This document shows, one piece after another, positions 9,600-19,810 of a DNA stretch of 64,000 nt. Both the position numbers and the translations under genes were made by a program. Source of the stretch: Scheffersomyces stipitis CBS 6054 (taxonomy: Eukaryota; Ascomycota; Pichiomycetes; Serinales; Debaryomycetaceae); assembly GCF_000209165.1 (NCBI RefSeq), contig NC_009048.1:124001-188000 (forward strand), given 5' to 3'. How positions within the stretch are numbered: position 1 is the first letter of the stretch; every line of letters begins with the position of its first letter. Below the pieces are notes generated by a model, which saw nothing but the letters and a program-made list of their open reading frames with translations, was not told the DNA's origin and made no database searches.

Positions 9600-10148
9600 T
9601 TACATGATCGAGCATCGTTCTTCTTGTTTGGCTGGAGGGTTCTGGATAACTTCGATTTCGTCAATCAAGTTTTCAAACGCCTGGTTGATGTTGATATTTT
9701 CACGAACCGAACTCTCCAAGAATTTACATCCAAACGTCTTGGCCAACTGCTGCCCTTCTACTGTGTCTACTTGTCTCTGGTAGTTCAAATCGCATTTGTT
9801 TCCTATGAGAACCATAGGAATTGCATCAGTGCCAATGGAGTTAAGGATCTTGTCTCTGATGACAGAAATCAATTCAAATGATTGACGCAGTGTCACAGAG
9901 TAAACCAACAAATAGCCATGAATACCGATTAGATGTTTCTCGTTCATTATCAGAAACTCGTCCTGGCCCGCCGTATCCAAAATTTCTATGGCGTAGTCTT
10001 GGTTCTTGTAGTTGATCGTTTTCAGAAACTGGTTCTCTATGGTTGGATAGTATGACTCGACAAAATGGTCTTCGACAAAACGAACCGTCATTGAAGACTT
10101 TCCTACGGATCGGGAGCCAACCACGGCTATCTTACGAGCCTTGACCAT
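9600..10148 (-). CDS. RHB1: Rheb-type small GTPase
   Basis: A 182-residue Ras-superfamily GTPase of the Rheb subfamily. In fungi it acts in basic amino-acid uptake, and in most eukaryotes it activates TOR. The P-loop GSRSVGKS is at residues 11-18. Arg13 replaces the Gly found at the equivalent Ras position 12, a Rheb hallmark. Further motifs are YYPTIEN (switch I), LDTAGQDEF (switch II), GNKCDL and SSVREN. It ends in CSIM, a CaaX farnesylation box, so it is expected on endomembranes. The length matches the family and no intron is needed. Confidence 0.92.
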   Translation of the reverse strand: MVKARKIAVVGSRSVGKSSMTVRFVEDHFVESYYPTIENQFLKTINYKNQDYAIEILDTAGQDEFLIMNEKHLIGIHGYLLVYSVTLRQSFELISVIRDKILNSIGTDAIPMVLIGNKCDLNYQRQVDTVEGQQLAKTFGCKFLESSVRENININQAFENLIDEIEVIQNPPAKQEERCSIM

Positions 10149-12559
10149 TATGCTATATAGAAATGAAAGTTCCGGGAATGAAAGGAATTTGACAACTGAT
10201 GTATAACAACAGTTTGGTACGTTGCAGTGGGGTGACCGCTAGCAACTAGGATTATTGTAAGTTCTTAATCAATCGATGAGCTGGCTACTTAAAATTGTTC
10301 AGCTGGCTTCGAAATTTAAATTTTCAAATGATTTGCAGATGGAGATCGATATCCAAGCGCTCAAGTTGTTGCTGGAGCAGCTAAAGCTTTTGTCGTTCAA
10401 AACTTTGCAGGGCTGGTGAGATGTGCTGAGATTCTACCAGAATTTAAAAACAGCTGATCAACTGGACCTTTATAAAATGCAAAAGGGCGGTCTTGTAGTT
10501 GGATTTGCTGCTGGATCCTGTTCGTATTTCTTGTCTTGTGTCTGACTTTAGTGTCCGACTGTCTGTTTGCGTTGCAGTTGTGGGTTGCAGCTGTGTCTGT
10601 CTGTCTGACTATTCTCGATGGTACTTATCTGTCTGTCTGCTGTGAGTCAGGCGATGGCCTCTGGTGATGTGTGGTATGCGAGTATTTCCTGGGGTACAGA
10701 AGATTCTAAGAGCACTACAAAAACGACAACTTCCGATGAGTGGAGATGAGATGCCAACCCTCCAAGATTACCGAATACGCTTTATCGGTCTTATCAGTCT
10801 AAAATCTTGCCGAGAGGAGGTGAGATTTTTTCATTGAACACTGGAAGATAAGTGTCTGCCTGACAGGTTTTTGTGTACGCATCCGTGCCGCAGACTTCTT
10901 GTGAGGATTAGCGGAAGCTGTGCGTTTGCGACAGTCGTTGCGACAAATGTCTCAAGCAGAAAATCGTCAGAAAGTGATTTTTTAATGATCCCCCACTAGC
11001 AGCCTTTAATGGCCATGGTTGTGTGCCCGGGGCGGTCTCCAGATTGACGAAATCAAGTATAATCTTATTTGAAATTAAATATTAAATGGCATTTAAAAGT
11101 GCAGCCAGAGTGAAGGATGAAACGTCGTAAACTCGCAGGCGAGCTGGTCTAGAAGAAACAGGGGTTATTTCCATGACAGAAGAATTACTGGATTCGGAGA
11201 CAGGCTTCCTTTCGTACCAGAAGTCCCTCTAGCTACAGCAGAATATTGCATTTTTCTGGCACTGGTGCGATATTATTCATTTGTCTGTATTTTCTGCGCA
11301 CCATGTGCAAATACGCCGAGCGGCTAGGCGCAATGAACAAAAACCACAACGTTTCTAACTCTCCCACTCTACTATTATCAAATCAGACTCCAACAACTCT
11401 ACTATTTTCCAATGCCAACTAAACTCTCAATTTCAGGTTAGCCTAATAATCGAGAATTAATACTCCTGCACCGTCTTGACAGTGAATAGAAGAAAAAAAC
11501 ATGACCAGCCTGGTAAACGAGATAAGGATCGAACTCCCGCCGCGCTTGGTGCCGAGCTCCTATGCTTCAATGAGGTCAGTTGTGGGGGCATTCTTTCGTA
11601 TGGAAGACGAACCTCCGTAGCGTAAAACAGACTACCAATCCAAAATGGAATCCGGGCCACTACCACTCCAAAATGCTTGGAAATCCTGGGAATCATTGAG
11701 GAACTGCTTCACAATCATACAGCACAGATGATCTCTTTCCCCCTCGTTCCATCTCTCGTGTATTCAAGAGAAAATCTCAGAGTTTGTCACAACTCAAAAT
11801 ATTTATTTTTGACAATGTCGCGTATTTTCTATGATACCATCTTTTGTAACTGCAAATCTCGTTCCAGAGATTGTTGCCCTATAATAATATCCCTGGCTCT
11901 CAAAAATATTACATATTTCTTATGTAGGGCAGATTTTTTATCTTCAGTTTTTTTTTTGCTTTGTCTACCCTTTACCTGGAAGATAATTAGAAACCAAATT
12001 TTGTAGCCTAAATGTATGACTACGGTGTAGTGGATGTGGTTTGGGAGGGGTATGCTATTCAGTTCCTTTCTCTCCAAGTCGAGCTTCGCGATCTCTTAAG
12101 CTAACGAGCTGCCTAATTTTTGTCGCCGTGCAGCCGATTTCATGTCTTTGTACGGGGACCCTCCGTAGATGCCAACTAAAAAGATTAGGGTGGATCTGGA
12201 ACGCCCACTACGGCTATCGGTTCCTGCTCTTTCGCTGTGAAGTCATGCACTAATAATATATTTAGGAGATAGTATAGACCAGGTGAAACTACAAGGCTAA
12301 TTAGAAATTCCAACCTTAATTTGTGGTGATTTGGTCCGGGGATATACGAGAGGTGTCTTCTTTCGGACGTAGGCTATTGAATTCCACCATTCTTTCGACA
12401 TGGCTATGCATTTATTATATACGCTTGTACGTAGAGCATACATATATTATCGTCGTAACATTCGTAGCAGAATCAGCTCATGAATTATTATCCAAGCCCA
12501 TAATGCTTTATCTTGAGCGGCTGCAACACAAGAACTTGCCGAAGTCTTGAGGGCGTCTC
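10149..12559. other. Gene-poor 2.4 kb between RHB1 and the zinc-cluster factor
   Basis: Serves as the RHB1 promoter at its left end and the 3' flank of the zinc-cluster gene at its right end. It holds two short CTGT microsatellite tracts (about 10592-10607 and 10627-10640) and a 47-codon frame at 10276-10419. On the minus strand there is a Pol III B-box-like GTTCGATCC followed by T7 (about 11498-11533). No protein or RNA gene is convincing. Confidence 0.5.
10276..10419 (+). other. Possible short ORF (47 codons)
   Basis: A frame starting MSWLLKIVQ and ending KTLQGW, with a Leu/Lys-rich middle that could form an amphipathic helix. An in-frame TAA lies just upstream, so 10276 is the only start. 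After the TGA the same frame stays open for about 41 more codons. No family is recognised, and frames of this length occur by chance. Confidence 0.2.
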
Positions 12560-13816
12560 CTACTTAATCAAATCGTGCACTGACACCTTCCCGTTAGATC
12601 CCGACGTAGAACCTGTTCTGCCGTTGGGAATCATACTGGTGGCCTTGGGAATGTAGCCTTGGGGTGCTGGTAAAGTGGGATAGCTGGCGCTGTGTTGCGG
12701 ATGCTGTTCATGGTGAAGCTGTTCTTGGTGTAGATGTTCTTGATGAAGATGTTCTTGATGAAGATGTTCTTGGTGAAGATGTTCCTGCGGCTGCTGTTGC
12801 TGGTCCAAGTCTAGCGACGTATCTCTCTTCTTCTTGTTGATTATGTTGAGGTTCTCGTAGCCAAGACACACCTTCTTGGATCTTTCACAGTTGTAGCATG
12901 TAGGTTTGCGTTCGTCACACTTTATCCTTCTCTTACGGCATGTGAAGCAGCCGGTTCTGGTTCTTCTCTTTATGATGCGGCGCTTGTTCATCAATGCATT
13001 ATTCTCTTCGTATGGTGAGCCTGCTCCCTGGTGAGAAGGCACTGGACCGGCATTGGGCTGCTGTTGTAATTGGTAGTAGCCGTTAGCTGCGTAAATGTAT
13101 GGATACTCACCTGGGACTCCAGGCGGCACTCCCGGAGCCGGGCCCATAGCCTGAGGAGGAGGAAACATGGCGGGATAGTAGTACGCATGTTGTGGATACC
13201 CTGGAGGTGGTGGTGGAGGGGCCTGGTGCACTGGGCCATTCATCTGAGGGTGTGGTTGAGGTGGAGCCATAGCGTTTCCGTAAACGGCAGAACCATTTGG
13301 ATAGGAAGCGTTGGCGGGATACGACTCGTACGAAAAGGCGTATGGGTTCAGAGTAGGCGCTACGTTCGTTGTCGTTTGATTTGTCAAAGGAGGTGACGAG
13401 TTGACTGTGCTGAACTGGTTACTGCTGGCCTGCCTTGACAAGGGGTCTATCGAAGAAGATACCGAGGTTCTTTGGTTAATCTGGTAGTGATTGAAGTAGT
13501 CTCCATTGACCGGATTTGAAGGATGTGTGCTGGTGGGACTTGTGGTATTGCTTGAGTTGGCCGTAGCTGTAATATTTGGGTCTGTCAACCTTCTCAAGGG
13601 TCCTGGGGGTGGTAGGGAGTACGCTGAAGTAGATGTAAAGGACGATATCCTGGGCACCAAGGGAGACCTGGGAGTTCTCGTATGCTGATAAGTAGGTACC
13701 GTGGTTGGCGGAGGAGTCGTGCTAGAAGCGGTGGACGATGCTGGATGTGAATTCGTGGCCACAGGCTTGGCCGCCGTGGAAATCATGAGCTCGGAGACAG
13801 AAGGAAGTTGTGGCAT
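12560..13816 (-). CDS. Zn(II)2Cys6 transcription factor with C-terminal zinc cluster
   Basis: A 418-residue fungal zinc-cluster DNA-binding protein. The cluster is canonical CX2CX6CX6CX2CX6C: Cys290, 293, 300, 307, 310 and 317. It is preceded by the basic stretch [12 protein letters not shown]. Most zinc-cluster proteins carry the finger near the N-terminus, whereas here it lies in the last third. Residues 1-285 are low-complexity (Ser/Thr/Pro/Asn, then Pro/Tyr/Gln) and probably activating. A His-Leu-His-Gln-Glu repeat follows the finger. The conserved-looking ends LPSVSELM and KVSVHDLIK may be short docking motifs. There is no fungal-specific MHR domain. I cannot name the ortholog. The flanking intergenic regions, 6.0 kb upstream and 2.4 kb downstream, recall Candida cell-fate regulators, but that is inference only. 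Confidence 0.85.
   Translation of the reverse strand: MPQLPSVSELMISTAAKPVATNSHPASSTASSTTPPPTTVPTYQHTRTPRSPLVPRISSFTSTSAYSLPPPGPLRRLTDPNITATANSSNTTSPTSTHPSNPVNGDYFNHYQINQRTSVSSSIDPLSRQASSNQFSTVNSSPPLTNQTTTNVAPTLNPYAFSYESYPANASYPNGSAVYGNAMAPPQPHPQMNGPVHQAPPPPPPGYPQHAYYYPAMFPPPQAMGPAPGVPPGVPGEYPYIYAANGYYQLQQQPNAGPVPSHQGAGSPYEENNALMNKRRIIKRRTRTGCFTCRKRRIKCDERKPTCYNCERSKKVCLGYENLNIINKKKRDTSLDLDQQQQPQEHLHQEHLHQEHLHQEHLHQEQLHHEQHPQHSASYPTLPAPQGYIPKATSMIPNGRTGSTSGSNGKVSVHDLIK
12705..12786 (-). repeat. 15-bp coding tandem repeat (HLHQE) in the zinc-cluster factor
   Basis: About five near-identical 15-base units (GTTCTTGATGAAGAT on the plus strand) encode EHLHQ repeats just after the zinc cluster. Units differ by only one or two bases, which points to recent expansion. 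Confidence 0.85.
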
Positions 13817-16800
13817 TCTGCTAGAGTCTATTATCTTTGAAAAATGTATGAGTAGAAGGAAATAAATATATTACATGCGCCGGAGCACTATGGAGTTATT
13901 AGATTGGGTTCCGTGGGAAGCTATCAGACTGGCTGGGAAGCTGGAAGTGGAATTGGGTGGTACTGATATAGTAAATTCAAATAATCCTCAAATGTGCCTA
14001 TTCACAGAATAAGCTATGGGGTTGCAGGCAGGTGCAGACGAAAGATGATTTATGCTCGTGCTACGCTAAACTAGAGCTTTTGCTGCTTAGAAGGGTACAG
14101 GCAATGAAAGGGCTGTTCTCAGTACTCGGCGTTCATATGACACGTAGAGGATAAAAACAGAAAGTCCAAAAACTGATTAAGTGTCCCCTATGCATCGAAG
14201 GGAATCGTAAAAGCTTTTATACAATCTCAGTATGGAGCACTCTTGCAGGGAAGAACTGAACCGTAAAAATGAAATAGAAAGAAAATCAAAATTAAAAATG
14301 ATACCTTCCTGTATTGGGGATATGCTTGTACGCAAACCAAACGTACAGGCTATGAACAAAATAGATATCGATTCAAATGTCAAGATTAGAGGACATTCTA
14401 TGTAGTTACTAGGTATTCATTTAGGTCAACAACTAAATAAAATTAATATTACATCAAGCCTACAAAATATAATTTCAGGGATTGCATAATCCAATGCACG
14501 TTTTTAAATCCTTGGAAAATACTTTTTAGATGCGTGAAAAAAGTGAGAATCGACTCCCAAGAGACAAAACAATGGAAAAAATAAAAATAACTGATGAAAA
14601 TAAAATAAACATAAAAAAAGCACAACGAAATTTGCCTTTAAAAAATATTCCGTGGTCGTGCAGGGACACAGAATGCGTACATCTCCAGAAAGCCATTATA
14701 GCTTAAGATGTGGCACCTAGCGAAATTTTGTTGACTTCGTCTTGCTAGCGGGCAAACAATAAATAAGGTTTGTGCCTTGTTAAAATGATTTAAGGTGCTT
14801 GAAGCAGGCTGAATATTTTGGATCTTATTCCCTCACTCCTTTACTGCAAGATTGTTTTAGGCCAGCCAGAAAAATAAGCTTGGCTGACATTTAGATGGAA
14901 ACTTCGCAAAAAAGGCTCCGACTAATTGGCGATCATCGAGTGAACATGGGAACTGAAGTGAAATAGATCTGCTGACGACACATAGCACGATACTTGCATT
15001 TAAAAAAAGATTTGTCGCTAAGTTTTGATTGTGGCAATGGCCGCCTTCTTCTCGCAGGCTAGCTCGTTCTACGTACGCTTCAGTACCTTCTGTCAAAATA
15101 TAAACCGGCTACAAGGCTACAAGGGAGAACTGTATGGTTTGTTGTTTGCGACGTAAACTCTCATGTACGTCCAGATAATATTGTGCATACATATACTTCT
15201 AGCCATGTACATTTCATGTCTGTATCTAAGAGGTCCTACCCATAAATCAACTATGGAATCCTGCACGCCGCTTCACATGTGTAACCTCATGCAAACAAAA
15301 GATCTCTCTCGTTTTGTTAGCCTAACTATATTTTTCGAACTAGATGAAACTCCACTGAGATAGGGAAACCACATGGTGAAATTGCGTGGTGGAGATTGAT
15401 TTCCCCCGTCACCTTTCCTCCATCTTAAACTACGAGTTTCGTTACCGATAATTTTATTGTCTAACCAGCAGAAGGCACACTGCACAGCAATTCTGGTGCA
15501 ACCAGACTTCACTCGACGATGGGGTCTCTTTGAATCCTGGCTCGTTCGGTTGTAGCCATGGAGAGATTAAATAATCTACGTATTTTGACTTCATGGCACT
15601 TGAGTCGACTGTATTAGTCACGTCCCAACACAATGGAAAGGTTTTTAGCATAATACAAGCATCGAAAATCAATACATGCAGATCCTTGTTGAACAGAAAT
15701 ACCATTATCCCCCATTTTCATTTCCATAGCCCATGGTTATTTTTTGAAATTTTCCAGAATCCTACATCGTTACCCATTTATTCTCTCTGTTCCTGGGTCA
15801 TGAATAGCATATATTAAATTGCAAACTACATAGAACCCGCGTAGCAATTTACGTATCCACCGATATTACGCAGCTCTTTGGAAGACACATTCCGCCTGGA
15901 AACAGCGTCTCCTGCTAGCAGCAAGAGCTGTTCCCTGGCGGGCTGAAAATATCCCACTTCTGTGAATACAGATCAGCAAAAAGATAAGCATGGATTTTTG
16001 TAGCATACAACCATAAATAAATGGGCACTCCAATTTCAAACCGGGACGCACGTCCCAAGCGATCCTTGGAGGTCACATTAATCTCACTTACAATTACGAC
16101 GAATTTAACTACAGTCCTTACACAAGAACCGGACGAATGCATGTTCTACAGGGCTGATTCTTCGGCCCTTAGCTTAGAAGATTAAAATTCGATTGTGATA
16201 AGCTACTCATTTAAGGTTCATCTAGAGGCGAACTAAAGCAACAGTAGTTAGACCGTGAGGTTTATTCCTCTCGGTGGGAAACCGCTGTTAGTCCCTTCTG
16301 GACCAAGGATCAGCGATTGAAAACCTATTTTGAGTTTCTCTTGTAAATAAAGTTATGCTTTAGGATGGACATTTCTTTTTGCACAAATAAAAGTGTTGGT
16401 TATTGCATCAAAAATTTTATTAATTCCCGAAAAAGAAAAATAATAAAAAGTAATCTCCATCTCCTGGTACATTTTGAAGGGGTGGCTTTGAGGCCAAGAG
16501 CCAGCGCTAAGTGTTTAGCAACTTACATACATAATGGGTTTGACATATTGTATGTAGGTATTTTTGATGTACGTCCATCGGTACATGAACTCAAAGCAAC
16601 AAGATTGCTCTAGATTTTTCTATACACGAGGAGCGAGTTATAATTGGGATTGTACCGAAGTAGGCGCATTCTGCCATACTTCCAGCTTCTAGGTGACCAG
16701 GCCTCCAAAAAATACTCGCTCAGACTGTTCTTCCCCCATTTCCTATCTTGTATATTCTGTCCGCACTGCCCACATTTCCGCTGCATATCTTAGAATCTCG

Positions 16801-18135
16801 TTTAAGATCTAGTGCGAGATCCTTTTCCAGGTAGAAGATAGCTGACTCAGACATATCCTGCGATAGCCCTCCGGTGTTCCATGTTCTCCTGCCGAGCATG
16901 CTGCCATTGTTTCTTCCACTCGTAGCAATCTTTCTCGCTAGACTAGTGTTCGTAACACCGTAATTTCACCGGAGCTCGATTGCACTCTCCTATTTCATGT
17001 GCTTTATCTTTCTGGAAATACCCCTCCGGCGATGTCTGTCGCACCAGAAACTAGAGACTGCCGTGGCACATTTCCAGCGGCAAGCATGAACACGAAGGTT
17101 TCGAACAATCACACCAGCCGCATTTCCACCAGCAAAAGAAGTCGCCGTCTAGCGTGTCCTCTGGGAAGATAATGGAGACGGAACTGCTGGTATAGCAGTG
17201 CGGTTTGTGCGCCAGCTTGATCTCTCCGTATTCGACTCGCAGAGTTATTTGTTGGCCATGCCAGTTACGAAATGCAAGCCTGCCCACTTGAGAAAATATG
17301 TCGAAAATATTCCATTGTACATATTGCCCCTGTATAATTTGTCATCAATTGTTTGAAAAGGCTTGCACTGGATTTGCCACAATAGGCAATGATAGCCTCG
17401 TATCCACCTCTGGACAAACGTAATTAGATTGGCACAGTAATTCACCAGTGTAGAGTACTCGAAGAGTAGAAGTCTGAACAGAGTTATCTCTCCATCTTTA
17501 CAGAAGGTTAATTTAGATGCTACGCCGTCTAGTTTCCAAGCGACGATCTTATCAGAAATTGAGTTTGGTAGACAGGCTTTTTAGTTTCGTCGAACATTCC
17601 CACTCCCACCTGCATTCACCGATTTTAGGGAAGCTTTTGCCGCCCAGCACTTTTTTTTTCCCGCCCTACGCACTTTTCTCAAATGATTTTTGTCACCTGC
17701 CTGAGAGCTGTAACCGCATACTTCTAAAATCTTCAAGGCGGCAAGGAACCTCAATTGTATTGTCAAAATTAATAGTTGATCAGTTTTAGCCAACATCTGT
17801 TCCCCTCACCTGAAAGTTGCCTGACTCAGGCAAATGTTCGTGTACGGGGCATTTCTCTTTAGTTAATTCTTGCCGTTTTTTGTAAATCTTTCTGACAATA
17901 AAGGAATAACGGGCTGCATCTCAAACCATCCGTTAATGACGATTAAGCTATAAAGTTTTGTCGTGACCATAGTTTCCGACGGCATCCTGCCACCTCATGT
18001 GAATGCAGAATCGAAACATTAACGGCGGTGCAGATTTTGAAACATCCCTAATTTGAAAGTCTCTCTGCCATGGCGTGAGGATTGCATTTCCCAAGAGATC
18101 ATCGTAAAATCGAGCCATCATTAAGGGGGTTGGGG

Positions 18136-18159
18136 GATTTGCAAACCAGATTGCAAATC
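18136..18159. repeat. 9-bp inverted repeat, 6-nt loop, with a third TGCAAAT downstream
   Basis: GATTTGCAA (18136-18144) and TTGCAAATC (18151-18159) are exact reverse complements. A further TGCAAAT lies at 18184-18190. It looks like a clustered binding site. Confidence 0.8.
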
Positions 18160-19711
18160 AAATTGATACTACGACACATCACATGCAAATATCACCTCAT
18201 TTAAAATCTCGTTTGGTGCCTCCTCACATAGAATTCTGTATTTGGGCCTCGCCTAAGCCGATAGTGAATCAGAATGTAGAAAATATTTCTCGACTAACAA
18301 TATATTCCTGTTAGCCTAAATTTCAACTGTATACCGAAACGTATTCCAGTGCCCAAAAAAACTTTATTTACATGCTACTGGCTTCCGCTCTTAGCCCTCA
18401 CAATGGAACAAGCTTTCACGTCTCAGCTTAGCCCATTGTTGGATATCCAGCTTTGGAAACACCCCGTTGTCTGATGTTGAATCGATAATACTAGATCTTG
18501 CCCAAGAGATCACCATTGCATAAGGCAAAGCGTAAATGTGTATTTAATTCGAAACCATTTTTATAGGACTTGGGCTCCCAACTACCGCTGCGGGGCTCTG
18601 CTCTGTTTTAGGGCATTATCAAACTATGGCATTTCGTTAGTAATTTTTTACAAACGCTGCTTTTGCCGAGTTGAGAGTTTCAAATTCCACCTCTCCGTTG
18701 TTACCAGGTTGCCTTTTTTAATTTTTCTCACGTCACATTGCAAATTAGCAAGGTGAGCTCGTACATGATGTGGTCGGCGAGTCGTACCATGATTCGGAAT
18801 AGGGAAAAGTTCACCGTTGAGGAAATGTAATTCCACAATGCACATGGATGTAGTCCACGATGTACATGGATGATGTAGTCCCAATATACAGAGACGTAGC
18901 ATTTCTTGCCGTGGCATGAAGCTGAAAAGCTGGGTCACGGCTTGGCTCACAACCGACCACCCCCGATAACTAAAATAAGCTCTGTGAACTTACGAAAAAT
19001 TTCTGTTGATAACCTTTCTTGCATTCAGAGCTTAGATAACAGTTGAGCAGTTTCTCCTTGTCTTTTTGGGGCTATGTCGCCAAACCTTAATTGTCTGCAG
19101 AGGAAGACCGGATGATTCCATTCAATGGATGGAAGGCAGAGCCCGACGTCTCTAGTCGATAATAATTAAAGTGGTTGATGATTCCGAATAAGGGGAGACA
19201 GGGCAGTTTTAGCCGTGAATGTAGCCTCAATATGGAATTCACAGTCAGAAACGTGAATTTCAGGTGGATTGCTGGCTCGCTTAGGGCGTTGCGAGTCGAC
19301 TGATAGCGTCAATGTGTGGTCGCCTAATTGTTTCAGGTTATTTCAGTCTTTATCGCATATGGACCGGGAGCGTTCCTGCTTCCCGTCACAACAGCTGTAG
19401 GAGCCCTTGGTGCCGTGCCGATCGTTTTCAATGCATATGCTATGCAGCCAACGTCACCGTTGCCAGACGCCTTCAAAAGACAGGGCTCTGAAATGAGCTG
19501 ATAAAGAGAGCTGTGACAGCTTCCTCGGCACGTGCAGCAGACGTGGCTTTTGTCATAGAATGTCGTTTCTTGTTAAGTGTCTACTATTGCCGAAGCTGGC
19601 GAAGGGAGAGTTGATAGAGTTTCGCATTCACTTGCGTCTTGATAAGCTTCCCCCATACTTAAAAATTCTTTTTTCGCGCGCACGTTCTGGGCAGGACAGA
19701 AAAAAACGGTT

Positions 19712-19738
19712 TGAAAAAATACGCAAGATGAGATGAGC
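19712..19738 (+). promoter_or_regulatory. DBP10: RRPE-like and PAC-like elements of DBP10
   Basis: TGAAAAAAT (19712-19720) resembles the RRPE. GATGAGATGAGC (19727-19738) contains the PAC core GATGAG. These two motifs drive ribosome-biogenesis genes in ascomycete yeasts, and they lie about 70-100 bases before the DBP10 start. Confidence 0.65.
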
Positions 19739-19810
19739 AGAAGACCAGATTTAGAGTTCGCTAAGAGTCTCTGCTATCTTTACCCAAGTTGAATAACCGA
19801 CTACTCGAGC

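Larger units (their letters stand above)
13817..19810. other. 6.0 kb gene desert upstream of the zinc-cluster factor and DBP10
   Basis: No frame exceeds 100 codons, and none of the short frames (for example 17051-17287 minus, 18648-18950 minus) shows a recognisable motif. No tRNA, LTR or transposase is seen. DBP10 uses only the last 150 bases or so (PAC and RRPE-like sites there), so most of this DNA is probably the regulatory region and/or a long 5' leader of the minus-strand zinc-cluster gene, or holds non-coding RNA. Local structures include a 9-bp inverted repeat at 18136-18159 with three TGCAAAT copies and an imperfect direct repeat at 18842-18881. Confidence 0.6.

Noticed and set aside
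17051..17287. 78-codon Cys/Trp-rich minus frame in the desert
   Set aside because: Cysteines do not form a recognisable motif and the frame is short.
13817..19810. Desert as a centromere
   Set aside because: S. stipitis centromeres are reported to contain LTR retrotransposon sequences, and I could not identify any here; it remains untested.
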